This document shows positions 8,355-17,351 of a stretch of 64,000 bases of DNA, piece after piece. A model generated the notes under the pieces. It did no database searches. It had not been told where the DNA came from and saw only the letters and a list, made by a program, of their open reading frames with translations. The position numbers were made by a program, and so were the translations under genes. Each line of letters starts with the position of its first letter. Position 1 is the stretch's first letter. This stretch comes from Foetidibacter luteolus (GTDB lineage: Bacteria > Bacteroidota > Bacteroidia > Chitinophagales > Chitinophagaceae): NCBI RefSeq assembly GCF_009650435.1, contig NZ_VVIP01000091.1:62001-126000 (forward strand). The letters are read 5' to 3'.

Positions 8355-9848
8355 ATGACAAACACAATTACAGCTCCGGAAATTTCTACAGATATCAAGA
8401 CGGTAATGCAGCAATCTGCTAAAGCGTTTGATGAATACAAACGGTTACCTGGTTCTGCAAAGGCATCTTTTTTGGAAGAGATTGCCGCGCAGATAGAATT
8501 AAAACGTGAACAGCTTGTTGCCATAGCCAACCAGGAATCTAACCTGCCCCTGGCCAGGCTTAACGGAGAGCTTACGCGTACCACCAACCAGTTAAAGTTA
8601 TTTGCAGAAGTTATAAGAGAAGGCAGTTGGGTTGAAGCAGCCATAGACGAAGCCGATGGTACAAGAACACCAGCCAGGCCGGATATACGTAAAATGCTGG
8701 TAGCGCTGGGCCCTGTTGTGGTATTTGGCGCAAGCAATTTTCCATTTGCGTTTTCCACCGCCGGTGGCGATACAGCCAGCGCCCTGGCCGCCGGTTGCAG
8801 CGTGGTTATTAAAGCACATCCTGCGCATGCGCAAACTTCGTTGCTGGTTTATGAGGCTATTCAAAAAGCCATTGCCGCAAGCGGTGTTCCCGAACATACG
8901 GTACAGCATGTGGAAGGAAAAAGCAACGAAACAGGCAAAGCATTGGTGCAACACCCTGCTACGGCCGGTGTTGGTTTTACTGGTTCTTTCGCGGGGGGCA
9001 AAGCATTGCAGGCTTATAGCAACGAAAGAGAAAAACCGGTACCGGTTTTTGCAGAAATGAGCAGCATTAACCCGGTAGTATTTTATCCCGCGGCTTTACA
9101 AAGCAATGCGGCCGCACTGGCCCAGCAATACGCGGGTTCCATCACTTTAGGCATGGGGCAGTTTTGTACCAACCCGGGCTTATTATTGGCTGTAAAAGGC
9201 CAGGCGCTGGATAACTTCTTGGCGTTGCTGTCAACGGAAATTAAAAAAGTAACGCCGCAAAAAATGCTGCACAGCGGCATTTGCCAGGCTTACAACAAAG
9301 GCTTGCACGAAATGCTGGAAGAAAAAGGCATAGATGTGTTGGCGCAAAGCGAACAAAAGCCTGAAGGATTGGAAGCCTACCCCACACTGGCCAAAGTAAG
9401 CGCTGCCACTTTTCTGGATATCCCGCATTTTAAGGAAGAGTTGTTTGGCCCTTTTTCGCTCGTTATTGAATGCAGCGATATGGATGAGCTGAAACAAGTA
9501 CTCCTTTCCCTGCACGGGCAGTTAACTACTACAGCCATGGCAACGCAGGATGATTTGTCATCTTATGCAGATGTGCTTGAGTTGCAAAAAACTTTAGCCG
9601 GAAGGATTATCATCAACGCGGCGCCAACCGGTGTGGAAGTTTGCGCAGCCATGGTGCATGGCGGGCCATACCCGGCCACTACCGATGCCAGGTTTACTTC
9701 CGTTGGTACTTCCGCCATCAAACGCTGGGCTAGGCCCTTGTGCTTCCAGGGTTTTCCTGATGCATTGCTTCCACCCGAACTGCAGCAGGCCAATCCATTA
9801 GGTATCGTAAGAATTTTCAACAATAAATATGTTGCCCCTGCTAAATAA
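8355..9848 (+). CDS. Alpha-ketoglutarate semialdehyde dehydrogenase (2,5-dioxovalerate dehydrogenase)
   Basis: This 497-residue aldehyde dehydrogenase has the catalytic pair in place: FAEMSSINP with Glu234 and LGMGQFCTNPG with Cys271. The NAD(P)-binding segment includes VFGASNFPFAFSTAGGDTAS, typical of the KGSADH group rather than of glycolytic or betaine enzymes. It oxidises alpha-ketoglutarate semialdehyde to alpha-ketoglutarate, the last step of hydroxyproline (and some sugar-acid) breakdown. The start at ATG 8355 (MTNTITAPEIS) is 10 bases after the deaminase stop; the frame is open further upstream inside that gene but lacks a sensible start. The pair is almost certainly one operon. Confidence 0.9.
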   Translation: MTNTITAPEISTDIKTVMQQSAKAFDEYKRLPGSAKASFLEEIAAQIELKREQLVAIANQESNLPLARLNGELTRTTNQLKLFAEVIREGSWVEAAIDEADGTRTPARPDIRKMLVALGPVVVFGASNFPFAFSTAGGDTASALAAGCSVVIKAHPAHAQTSLLVYEAIQKAIAASGVPEHTVQHVEGKSNETGKALVQHPATAGVGFTGSFAGGKALQAYSNEREKPVPVFAEMSSINPVVFYPAALQSNAAALAQQYAGSITLGMGQFCTNPGLLLAVKGQALDNFLALLSTEIKKVTPQKMLHSGICQAYNKGLHEMLEEKGIDVLAQSEQKPEGLEAYPTLAKVSAATFLDIPHFKEELFGPFSLVIECSDMDELKQVLLSLHGQLTTTAMATQDDLSSYADVLELQKTLAGRIIINAAPTGVEVCAAMVHGGPYPATTDARFTSVGTSAIKRWARPLCFQGFPDALLPPELQQANPLGIVRIFNNKYVAPAK

Positions 9849-9905
9849 CGGGCAACCATGTGTGTGTTTATTAAACATCACACGTTGTTAGTGCAGCATT
9901 TTTTT

Positions 9906-9965
9906 TATGGGCCCGGCAGGACGAACTTCTATGAGGCTTCGTTGCGTCGCACTCTTGTACGTTCA
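9906..9965 (+). repeat. Family A dispersed repeat, copy 2
   Basis: It has TATGGGCCCGGCAGG, ATGAGGCTTCG and TTGCGTCGCACTCTTGTAC in order. It is followed directly by a family D element; the same A-then-D pair recurs at 55998-56122. Together they fill most of the 296-base gap 9849-10144. Confidence 0.85.
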
Positions 9966-9972
9966 GAACATT

Positions 9973-10028
9973 ACTCATCCTTTTCCCTTCTCCTTTAGGA
10001 GAAGGTACCCGAAGGGCGGATGAGGCTT
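9973..10028 (+). repeat. Family D palindromic repeat, copy 1
   Basis: The core CCTTCTCCTTTAGGAGAAGG is a near-perfect palindrome, preceded by CTCATCCTTTTC and followed by TACCCGAAGGGCGGATGAGG, whose end pairs back with the start (CTCATCC / GGATGAG). The whole unit can fold as one long hairpin. The second copy is at 56067-56122. Confidence 0.8.
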
Positions 10029-10144
10029 ATTCAGCAATTGCCTTAGTAGCCTGCCCTGAGCAAAACGAAGGGCCTGGTACTTTATTGAGCAGGCAGTGTA
10101 AACAGGTATTCATTTGCCTTATATCATGGTTCAGTTAATATCGT

Positions 10145-11227
10145 ATGACAATAAATACCAGTGTATCATCTCTTAAGAATAAAGTAACAGGTATCGTTAC
10201 CGGGGAGTTTAGCCCTCCTTCAGCAGGTAAGGGTTTGTTCTTTTGTGTAGATGCCCATACCTGTGGTAACCCTGTAAGATTAGTTGCCGCAGGCGGGCCT
10301 GAACTGCATGGCAGTAACATGAGCGAGAAGCGCCAGCATTTTTTAAAGGAGTACGACTGGATACGAAAGGGCCTTATGTTCGAGCCCCGGGGCCATGATA
10401 TGATGAGTGGCAGCATACTGTATAAACCGCACAACGAAGCCAACGATGTGGCTGTACTTTTTATTGAAACCAGCGGCTGCCTGCCTATGTGCGGTCATGG
10501 TACTATCGGCACCATTACCATCGCTATAGAAGAAGGCCTGGTTGTGCCAAAAACACCGGGCATCGTCCGTATGGAGGCGCCCGCCGGTCTTGTAATGATT
10601 GAGTACAAACAGGAAGGTGATAAGGTTAAAAGTGTTAAGCTTACCAATGTGCCGGCTTACCTGGCCGCTGCAGAGTTAACTGTAGATTGCCCGGAGCTTG
10701 GCGAACTGGTGGTTGACGTTTCTTATGGTGGTAATTTTTATGCCATTGTTGATGTACAGAAAAATTTCAAAGGGCTGGAGCATTACTCAGCGGATAAACT
10801 AATTACCTGGGCAAGGGAAATGCGCAAACGCATCAACGAAAAGTACCAGTTTGTACACCCTGAAAACCCAACCATCAACGGCTGTTCACATATACTCTGG
10901 ACAGGCGCTGTTCTTGACCCCGCATCCACTGCCCGGAATGCTGTGTTTTACGGTGACAAAGCTATAGACCGCAGCCCCTGCGGTACAGGTACCTCAGCAC
11001 GTATGGCACAGTGGTATGCCAAGGGCAAATTGAAGAAGGGAGACGAGTTTATACACGAGAGTATTATAGGTTCAAAATTTATAGGGCGGATAGAAGAAGA
11101 AACAACGGTGGACGGAAAGCCATCCATAAGGCCAAGTGTTGAAGGATGGGCCAGGATTTATGGGTACAATACCATCTCCATTAATCCCGCTGATGACCCC
11201 TATGCGTATGGGTTCCAGGTGATATAG
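10145..11227 (+). CDS. 4-hydroxyproline 2-epimerase (proline racemase family)
   Basis: The 360-residue protein matches the hydroxyproline epimerase branch: VDAHTCGNPVRLVAAGGPEL, EYDWIRKGLMFEPRGHDMM and the two catalytic cysteines, Cys116 in LPMCGHGTIG and Cys279 in RSPCGTGTSAR. Both Cys are present, which separates it from the 3-hydroxyproline dehydratases that have Thr or Ser at one site. It interconverts trans-4-hydroxy-L-proline and cis-4-hydroxy-D-proline, the entry step for the oxidase encoded at 15649. About 28 residues precede the normal family start (LFFCVDAHT), so the true start may be later, but no in-frame Met exists there. The stop codon abuts a TGAGTGG tandem tract. Confidence 0.93.
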   Translation: MTINTSVSSLKNKVTGIVTGEFSPPSAGKGLFFCVDAHTCGNPVRLVAAGGPELHGSNMSEKRQHFLKEYDWIRKGLMFEPRGHDMMSGSILYKPHNEANDVAVLFIETSGCLPMCGHGTIGTITIAIEEGLVVPKTPGIVRMEAPAGLVMIEYKQEGDKVKSVKLTNVPAYLAAAELTVDCPELGELVVDVSYGGNFYAIVDVQKNFKGLEHYSADKLITWAREMRKRINEKYQFVHPENPTINGCSHILWTGAVLDPASTARNAVFYGDKAIDRSPCGTGTSARMAQWYAKGKLKKGDEFIHESIIGSKFIGRIEEETTVDGKPSIRPSVEGWARIYGYNTISINPADDPYAYGFQVI

Positions 11228-11288
11228 TGAGTGGTGAGTGGTGAGTGGTGAGTGGTGAGTGGTGAGTGGTGAGTGGTGAGTGGTGAGT
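11228..11288 (+). repeat. Tandem heptamer tract TGAGTGG, about 8.7 copies
   Basis: The tract is an essentially perfect tandem array of the 7-base unit, beginning one base after the epimerase stop codon. Related heptamers (GTGGTGA/ATGGTGA) precede nrdA at 30502-30557. A second tract of a different heptamer lies 79 bases downstream. Confidence 0.95.
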
Positions 11289-11366
11289 AAAAATAACAGA
11301 TAAAGTTAGCAGTAAAGCAGGAAGGGCAAACGCCGGTACCTGAAAATTGATTATTGAATGCTATAT

Positions 11367-11401
11367 CTCATAGCTCGTAACTCAAAACTAACAGCTTAAA
11401 C
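11367..11401 (+). repeat. Degenerate heptamer tract directly upstream of the permease
   Basis: Five consecutive 7-base units all begin with CT: CTCATAG, CTCGTAA, CTCAAAA, CTAACAG, CTTAAAC. The tract ends six bases before the permease ATG at 11408, where a ribosome-binding region would lie. Confidence 0.7.
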
Positions 11402-11407
11402 ACCCCC

Positions 11408-12850
11408 ATGTCAAATAACAGCAACACATTTAAACAATCACTCGGCCTGCTGGATGGCACTATGCTGGTGGCCGGCGCTATGATTGGTTCCGGAATTTTT
11501 ATTGTAAGCGCCGATATTACACGTAACGTTGGCTCTGCCGGCTGGCTGCTGTTGATATGGGTATTAACAGGCGCTATAACGCTAACCGCGGCATTGAGTT
11601 ATGGCGAACTAAGCGGCATGTACCCTAAGGCTGGCGGTCAATATGTTTATCTGCGGGAGGCTTACAACCCGCTTACAGGTTTTTTATATGGCTGGAGCTT
11701 TTTCTCCGTTATACAAACAGGTTCCATAGCTGCGGTGGGTGTAGCTTTTTCCAAGTTTGCGGCATACATTTTCCCCTCACTGAGCGAAACGAATATTCTT
11801 GCGGATGTTGGCTTTATTAAAATATCTGCTGCACAAATTGTGTCTATTGTAATGATAGTTGTGCTTACCTACATTAATACACTTGGTGTTAAGGAAGGCA
11901 AAATGATACAAACAACGTTTACCATTACCAAAATTGCAACGCTGGTTGGTTTGGTGGTGCTGGGCCTTTTGTTTGGCGCTGATAAAAATGTATGGCAGGC
12001 CAACTGGGCCAATGCTTTTTCCATGAAAAATTTGTCAGCGGGTGGTGGCGTAACCGGTTACATGGGCTTAGCGGCTATAGGCGCTATTGCCGGCAGCATG
12101 GTGGGCAGTTTATTTAGCAGCGATTCCTGGAACAACGTAACCTTTATTGCCGGCGAAATAAAAAACCCCAAACGCAATATTGGTTTAAGCCTGTTGCTGG
12201 GCACCCTGATTGTTACAATCATTTATGTAACCGTTAACCTGGTGTACATAGCCGTACTGCCGCTTAACGAGATAGCTTTTGCCGCCAACGACAGGGTAGC
12301 TGTAGCAGCAAGCCATAACATTTTTGGCAACAGCGGCACCTATGTAATAGCTGTTATGATTATGATATCCACCTTTGGCTGCAACAACGGGTTAATACTT
12401 GCCGGCGCAAGGGTTTATTACACCATGGCCAAGGATGGTTTATTCTTTAAGCAGGCTGGCGAGCTTAACAAAAACGCTGTTCCTGCAAAAGCCTTGTGGA
12501 TGCAATGCCTGTGGGCATCAGTATTGTGCCTCAGCGGCCGTTATGGAGATCTGCTGGATTATGTAATATTCGTAGTGCTTATTTTTTACATACTTACCAT
12601 CATCGGCATATTCAGGCTGCGCAAAACACAGCCTGCAATTGCAAGGCCATACAAAGCTTTCGGTTATCCTGTATTGCCGGCATTGTATGTGCTCCTGGCT
12701 TCCATTATATGCGTTGCATTGTTTGTGTATAAGCCTAAGTATACATGGCCGGGCCTGGGTATTGTATTGCTGGGCATACCACTATATTTTATGGCAAGAA
12801 AATCGGCTGATCCGGGGTTTAAAACTGATTTGGCTGATGTTGCTGATTAA
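11408..12850 (+). CDS. APC-superfamily amino acid permease
   Basis: The 480-residue protein has about 12 hydrophobic segments and the signature first helix of APC transporters (GTMLVAGAMIGSGIFIVSAD), followed by GELSGMYPKAGGQYVYLREA. It resembles the LAT/amino-acid-polyamine branch. It sits in the inner membrane and imports an amino acid with cation or by exchange. Between the epimerase and the oxidase of the hydroxyproline pathway, hydroxyproline (or short Hyp-containing compounds) is the most likely substrate, but that rests on context only. The next 380 bases are non-coding and hold family A and C repeats. Confidence 0.88.
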   Translation: MSNNSNTFKQSLGLLDGTMLVAGAMIGSGIFIVSADITRNVGSAGWLLLIWVLTGAITLTAALSYGELSGMYPKAGGQYVYLREAYNPLTGFLYGWSFFSVIQTGSIAAVGVAFSKFAAYIFPSLSETNILADVGFIKISAAQIVSIVMIVVLTYINTLGVKEGKMIQTTFTITKIATLVGLVVLGLLFGADKNVWQANWANAFSMKNLSAGGGVTGYMGLAAIGAIAGSMVGSLFSSDSWNNVTFIAGEIKNPKRNIGLSLLLGTLIVTIIYVTVNLVYIAVLPLNEIAFAANDRVAVAASHNIFGNSGTYVIAVMIMISTFGCNNGLILAGARVYYTMAKDGLFFKQAGELNKNAVPAKALWMQCLWASVLCLSGRYGDLLDYVIFVVLIFYILTIIGIFRLRKTQPAIARPYKAFGYPVLPALYVLLASIICVALFVYKPKYTWPGLGIVLLGIPLYFMARKSADPGFKTDLADVAD

Positions 12851-12866
12851 TGTTTTGTATATTTTT

Positions 12867-12935
12867 TTATGGACCCGGCATTTGTATTTCATGGTCCCGA
12901 AACTTCGGGATTGCGTCGCACAGCGTGTACGTCCG
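12867..12935 (+). repeat. Family A dispersed repeat, copy 3 (divergent)
   Basis: It has TTATGGACCCGGCA and TTGCGTCGCACAGCGTGTACGT with a changed middle (ATGGTCCCGAAACTTCGGGA, itself a small hairpin). It lies just after the permease stop. It is the least conserved of the seven copies. Confidence 0.65.
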
Positions 12936-13080
12936 GATTAATATGGCAGCAATTGCGATTCGTAGAACATTGTTCCTTAGTACTGATGTTAAATCGCGGC
13001 GACGATAGAATAAACATCTGAAGGGTCTACACTTCATATAGCGGGATAAGCAAAACTGTTAAGAGCGCCGTAGGTGCGAT

Positions 13081-13174
13081 ATGTTTAATACCCGCTTAAA
13101 TGCCGCCCAATGATGCAGGCGATGAAGTGATTGCGACGCAACAGGCGATGCTATAAAAATATGTCGTTGGTATC
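13081..13174 (-). repeat. Family C dispersed repeat, copy 2
   Basis: In the listed strand it reads TTTAATACCCGCTTAAATG, CGCCCAA, GATTGCGACGCAACAGGCG, ATGCTAT and TTGGTATC. It aligns over its whole length with the copy at 33629-33720. It lies about 55 bases upstream of the GH127 gene. Confidence 0.8.
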
Positions 13175-13230
13175 TATAACATAAACGGTAACGTACGGAA
13201 TATCATTCATTAATTAAACATAGTGAAGGC

Positions 13231-15582
13231 ATGAAAATTTTTTTTTGCAGTAGTGTGTTAATCGCGGCAATATGTTTACAGGCATCGGCGCAATCATATC
13301 TTCCTGAAAGGAATGACAGCCGCTTTAAGGTAAAACCTGTAGTACAGTTAAAAACGTATGGCTTTAGCCTGAAGGATGTAAAGCTGCTGCCCGGCAGCGC
13401 ATTGCACCATGCTATGCAAAAAGATTCAGCCTACCTGGTTAGTCTTGATGTAAACAGGCTGCTGCACCGCTTTTACAGGAATGCAGGATTGCCCACCAAA
13501 GGAGATGTATATGGAGGCTGGGAGAGCGAGGGGCTTTCGGGCCACACGCTGGGGCATTACTTATCGGCCATTAGCATGATGTATGTGTCAACAGGTAATG
13601 TGGAATTTAAAGAACGGGTCAATTATATTGTTGAGGAGCTGGCCCGCTGCCAGGCTGCACGAAAAACAGGTTATGTAGGCGCCATACCCAACGAAGACAG
13701 TATTTTTTACAAAGTATCCATAGGGCAGATAAAAACAGGCGGCTTTGATTTGAATGGTGGCTGGAGCCCCTGGTACACCGTGCATAAAGTAATGGCCGGG
13801 TTGGTAGATGCTTACCTGTATTGTGGTAATACCAAAGCAATGGATGTGGTAACGGGCATGGCCGACTGGACCGGCGATGTTCTGAAGAACCTTAATGAAG
13901 AACAACTGCAAAAAATGCTGCGTTGCGAGTATGGCGGCATGAACGATGTGCTGGCCAGCATTTATTCTATAACAGGCAATAAAAAATACCTGGATTTATC
14001 CTATAAATTCTACGATGATTTTGTGATGAAACCCTTGTCGCAAAAGATTGACCCTATGCCAGGCAAACACAGCAATACCAATGTGCCCAAGGCCATCGGA
14101 AGCGCTTACCAGTACGATTTAACCGGCAGGGAAAGCGATAAAACAATCGCTACTTTTTTCTGGCAAACCATGGTGTACCACCACAGCTATGTAATTGGGG
14201 GCAACAGCAACTATGAATACTGTGGCGAAGCAGATAAGCTGAATGACAGGCTTAGCGACAATACCTGCGAGACTTGCAATACATATAACATGCTTAAGCT
14301 AACCCGTCACCTGTTTAGCTGGCAACCCACCAGCGAGTTGGGCGATTATTATGAACGTGCGTTATATAATCACATACTTGCATCGCAAAACCCTGAAGAT
14401 GGCATGATGTGTTATTTTGTTCCGCTGCGCATGGGTACTAAAAAAGAGTTCAGCAAACCCTTTAATACTTTTACCTGTTGTGTGGGCAGCGGCATGGAAA
14501 ACCACAGTAAATACAGCGAAGGCATTTATTACCAGGGTGCTGATGGCAGCTTGTATGTAAACCTGTTTGTCCCATCTCAGTTAAACTGGAAAGAAAATAA
14601 TGTTGTTATTACACAGCAAACAGCTTTTCCGGAGGCGGATGACATCAATTTCACTGTTGAGGGTAAACCGGGCAGCTTTGTACTGCGTGTACGCAAGCCT
14701 TACTGGGCCAACAATACAGCGGTATTGGTAAATGGTAAACCGGTGAATGCAGAAACAGATGCTGATGGCTTTATTGTTATTAATCGTAAGTGGAAAAACA
14801 ACGATAAGGTAAAACTTACCCTCGCTAAAACATTACATACCCAAAGCATGCCAGACAATGCAAACCGCATTGCGGTAATGTACGGCCCGCTGGTATTGGC
14901 TGGGGTACTTGGCGATACTATGCCTGACCCTGTGTTTGGTACACCTGTACTGTTAACTGATAACAAAAATGTAAGCGACTGGATTAAACCATCAGGAGAT
15001 GCGCCGCTTAGCTTTGAAATGAAGAACGTGGGTAAACCTTACGATGTTAAGCTGGTACCCTTTTATAAAATGTACAACAAGTACTACAGTGTATATTGGG
15101 ATTACTTTACTAATGCAGACTGGAGTGCAAGGCAGGCAGAATACGAAGCGGATAAAAAGCGGCAGAAAGAAATAGCTGAACGTACCATTGATGTATTCCG
15201 TATCGGCGAAATGCAGCCGGAGCGTGACCATAACCTAACCGCAAGCGAAAAAAGTTATGTCAGCGATGCCATTGGTGTTAACGGCAGGGAAGTGCGTGCC
15301 GGCGGTTTCTTTTCTTTTGAGATGAAAGTTGACCCATCTTTACAAAACAATTTGCTGCTAACCTATATAGGCGATGATAAAGACCGCAAATTTGATATTC
15401 TTGTTAACGGTGTAAAAATTGCCACCGAAGAATTAACCGGCGGCAAAACCGGTAAATTTTACGATAAAGAATACAGTATTCCCAAAGAGGTTATTGGCGA
15501 TAAAACAGGTATTACAGTGCGTATAGAATCCAATTACCAAAAAACAGCGGGGCGTGTGTTTGGCGTTAGGGTAATAAGGTAA
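13231..15582 (+). CDS. Secreted GH127 beta-L-arabinofuranosidase
   Basis: The 783-residue protein has a Sec signal peptide (residues 1-21, ending ASAQ). The family block YGGWESEGLSGHTLGHYLSA identifies glycoside hydrolase family 127 (formerly DUF1680). The zinc/cysteine active site is complete: CETC with Glu347 and Cys349, and TCCVGSGMENH with Cys416 and Cys417. This matches Glu338, Cys340, Cys417 and Cys418 of Bifidobacterium longum HypBA1, where one Cys is the nucleophile. A C-terminal beta-sandwich domain follows from about residue 650. HypBA1 removes beta-L-arabinofuranose from hydroxyproline-linked arabino-oligosaccharides of plant extensins. Lying between the hydroxyproline permease and oxidase genes, this enzyme probably frees Hyp from plant wall glycoproteins in the periplasm; that link is inference. 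Confidence 0.92.
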   Translation: MKIFFCSSVLIAAICLQASAQSYLPERNDSRFKVKPVVQLKTYGFSLKDVKLLPGSALHHAMQKDSAYLVSLDVNRLLHRFYRNAGLPTKGDVYGGWESEGLSGHTLGHYLSAISMMYVSTGNVEFKERVNYIVEELARCQAARKTGYVGAIPNEDSIFYKVSIGQIKTGGFDLNGGWSPWYTVHKVMAGLVDAYLYCGNTKAMDVVTGMADWTGDVLKNLNEEQLQKMLRCEYGGMNDVLASIYSITGNKKYLDLSYKFYDDFVMKPLSQKIDPMPGKHSNTNVPKAIGSAYQYDLTGRESDKTIATFFWQTMVYHHSYVIGGNSNYEYCGEADKLNDRLSDNTCETCNTYNMLKLTRHLFSWQPTSELGDYYERALYNHILASQNPEDGMMCYFVPLRMGTKKEFSKPFNTFTCCVGSGMENHSKYSEGIYYQGADGSLYVNLFVPSQLNWKENNVVITQQTAFPEADDINFTVEGKPGSFVLRVRKPYWANNTAVLVNGKPVNAETDADGFIVINRKWKNNDKVKLTLAKTLHTQSMPDNANRIAVMYGPLVLAGVLGDTMPDPVFGTPVLLTDNKNVSDWIKPSGDAPLSFEMKNVGKPYDVKLVPFYKMYNKYYSVYWDYFTNADWSARQAEYEADKKRQKEIAERTIDVFRIGEMQPERDHNLTASEKSYVSDAIGVNGREVRAGGFFSFEMKVDPSLQNNLLLTYIGDDKDRKFDILVNGVKIATEELTGGKTGKFYDKEYSIPKEVIGDKTGITVRIESNYQKTAGRVFGVRVIR

Positions 15583-15611
15583 CGGCCATGTCCCTTACCC
15601 ACAATCGCCCA

Positions 15612-15646
15612 CATTAAACATTGAACAAAAAACATTGAACAGTTAA
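15612..15646 (+). repeat. Degenerate heptamer tract directly upstream of the FAD oxidase
   Basis: Five in-phase 7-base units all begin with CA: CATTAAA, CATTGAA, CAAAAAA, CATTGAA, CAGTTAA. The tract ends two bases before the ATG at 15649. Its period matches the tracts at 11228, 11367, 30502, 32056 and 33523 although the unit differs. Confidence 0.75.
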
Positions 15647-15648
15647 AA

Positions 15649-16941
15649 ATGAAAGTGAGTTTTATGTATAACCAGGCCGGGGCATCAGGTTCTTCAGCAG
15701 GGCGTGCCGTGGTTATTGGCGGCGGCATTATAGGTTTAAGTTCAGCTTATTACCTGCGGCAGAGCGGCTGGCAGGTTACCGTGTTAGACAAAAGTGATTT
15801 TAACGACAACTGTTCCTACGGTAATGCAGGCTATGTTTGTCCAAGCCACTTTATACCATTGGCCACACCGGGTATAGTAAAGCAGGGGTTAAAGTGGATG
15901 CTGAATTCAAAGAGCCCTTTTTACGTACAGCCAAGGCTTAACAAAGCGCTTATTGACTGGGGGCTTAAGTTTATGAAAAGCGCTACGCCGCAACATGTGC
16001 AGCAATCAGCAAAACCTTTAACGGATATAGCCCTGTTAAGCCAGCATGAATATGAACGGTGGGCAAAAGATTTCGATTTTTCTTATGAGCATAAAGGCCT
16101 GCTGGATATTTTTCAAACAGAACCAAACAGGGAACATGCTAAACATACTGTAGAAAAGGCGCATGAACTTGGCCTGGATGCGGAACTGCTCTCTTATGAT
16201 GAAATGCAGGCACTGGAACCTCACACCAAAATAAATGGATTGGGCGCCATCTTTTTTAAATGTGATGCACACCTGTACCCCTATAAGCTGATGCATGGGC
16301 TGATGGATAAGCTAAAAGCTTCAGGCGTTCAGTTGCAGCCCAATGAAGAAGTGACCAGGTTTGAAAAAGCCAATGGTAAAGTAAACCGTGTCATCACAAA
16401 AAGCGGGGCTTACGATGCTGATCATGTAGTAATAGCCACAGGCTCCTGGAGCCGCGAAATTGCCGCCCTGGCCGATACAAAAATTCCTTTGATGCCGGGA
16501 AGGGGTTATTCGCTAACGCTGGAAAATTCGCCATACAAGCTTAATTATCCGGCTATATTGGTAGAGGGCCGCGCAGCCATTACGCCCATGGACGGCAACA
16601 AGATTCGTTTTGGGGGTACCATGGAAGTTACCAGCACCAATACCCCGCCACGTATGAACCGCATAGAAGGTTTGCTGAATGCGGTTAAAAGGTTTTTTCC
16701 CGAGTTTGACATACCTATGCCAACCGTGGATAAGATTTGGTACGGCTACAGGCCATGCTCCGCAGACGGTATCCCTTACATTGGAAAGATAAAAAAGTAT
16801 AAGAATGTAGTGGTTGCTACGGGGCATTCCATGCTGGGTTTAAGCCTTGGGCCCGGCACCGGCAAGCTGGTAAGCGAAGCGGTAAACGGTCAACCGGCAA
16901 GCATTGACATGAAAGCATTTGAGGTGGAAAGGTTTGGATGA
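15649..16941 (+). CDS. FAD-dependent D-amino-acid oxidase, probable cis-4-hydroxy-D-proline dehydrogenase
   Basis: This 430-residue DAO-fold flavoprotein has the dinucleotide motif VVIGGGIIGLSSAYYL near residue 25 and the C-terminal FAD signature WYGYRPCSADGIPYIG. It resembles DadA. In this locus the expected reaction is oxidation of cis-4-hydroxy-D-proline to delta1-pyrroline-4-hydroxy-2-carboxylate, the substrate of the deaminase encoded at 7388, which completes the pathway. The electron acceptor cannot be read from the sequence. An alternative start is Met6; I kept Met1. The gene is 66 bases after the GH127 stop and probably co-transcribed with it. Confidence 0.88.
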   Translation: MKVSFMYNQAGASGSSAGRAVVIGGGIIGLSSAYYLRQSGWQVTVLDKSDFNDNCSYGNAGYVCPSHFIPLATPGIVKQGLKWMLNSKSPFYVQPRLNKALIDWGLKFMKSATPQHVQQSAKPLTDIALLSQHEYERWAKDFDFSYEHKGLLDIFQTEPNREHAKHTVEKAHELGLDAELLSYDEMQALEPHTKINGLGAIFFKCDAHLYPYKLMHGLMDKLKASGVQLQPNEEVTRFEKANGKVNRVITKSGAYDADHVVIATGSWSREIAALADTKIPLMPGRGYSLTLENSPYKLNYPAILVEGRAAITPMDGNKIRFGGTMEVTSTNTPPRMNRIEGLLNAVKRFFPEFDIPMPTVDKIWYGYRPCSADGIPYIGKIKKYKNVVVATGHSMLGLSLGPGTGKLVSEAVNGQPASIDMKAFEVERFG

Positions 16942-16958
16942 GCTATGCCGGTTTTTTC

Positions 16959-17351
16959 TTACCAGGTTTCTATACTGATTTTGTCAATCTCATTAAAATG
17001 CACATCTCTTGTTACAAGCGTAAGGCTGTGCTCGTAAGCTATTGCGGCAATCCATACATCATTCGTGGGTATGGGCTTGCCTTTTTTGTATAAACGTGCA
17101 ATCATCTCACCATAAATATTGGCCGTTTGCCCATTTACGTTTAATACAGTGCCAAGCGCCAGAAAATTAGTGAGCATTTTTAAATGCTTGGTTTTATTAG
17201 TAACTCTATTAACGCCAATGTAGAGTTCCCCAAGAACAATTACGGGAATGTAAAAAGTTGGCAGTTTGTCCAGCCTGTCGGCAATTGCTTTATCCCCGTC
17301 AAATATTTCAATGATTATATTGCTGTCCAACAGGTAATTATTTCCAGTCAT
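16959..17351 (-). CDS. vapC: PIN-domain ribonuclease toxin (VapC-like)
   Basis: A PIN domain of about 130 residues: YLLDSNIII with the first Asp, LGELYIGV with the middle Glu, and TNDVWIAAIA plus LVTRD with the later acids. These acids bind metal for RNA cleavage in VapC toxins. The start at 17351 (MTGNNYLLDSN) overlaps the antitoxin stop by 14 bases; an ATG two codons upstream (17357) is equally possible. It converges on the oxidase gene with only 17 bases between the stops, marking the end of the hydroxyproline locus. Target RNA is unknown. Confidence 0.9.
   Translation of the reverse strand: MTGNNYLLDSNIIIEIFDGDKAIADRLDKLPTFYIPVIVLGELYIGVNRVTNKTKHLKMLTNFLALGTVLNVNGQTANIYGEMIARLYKKGKPIPTNDVWIAAIAYEHSLTLVTRDVHFNEIDKISIETW

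Noticed and set aside
11228..11288. CRISPR-like array
   Set aside because: Units are 7 bases, directly tandem and without spacers; there are no cas genes.
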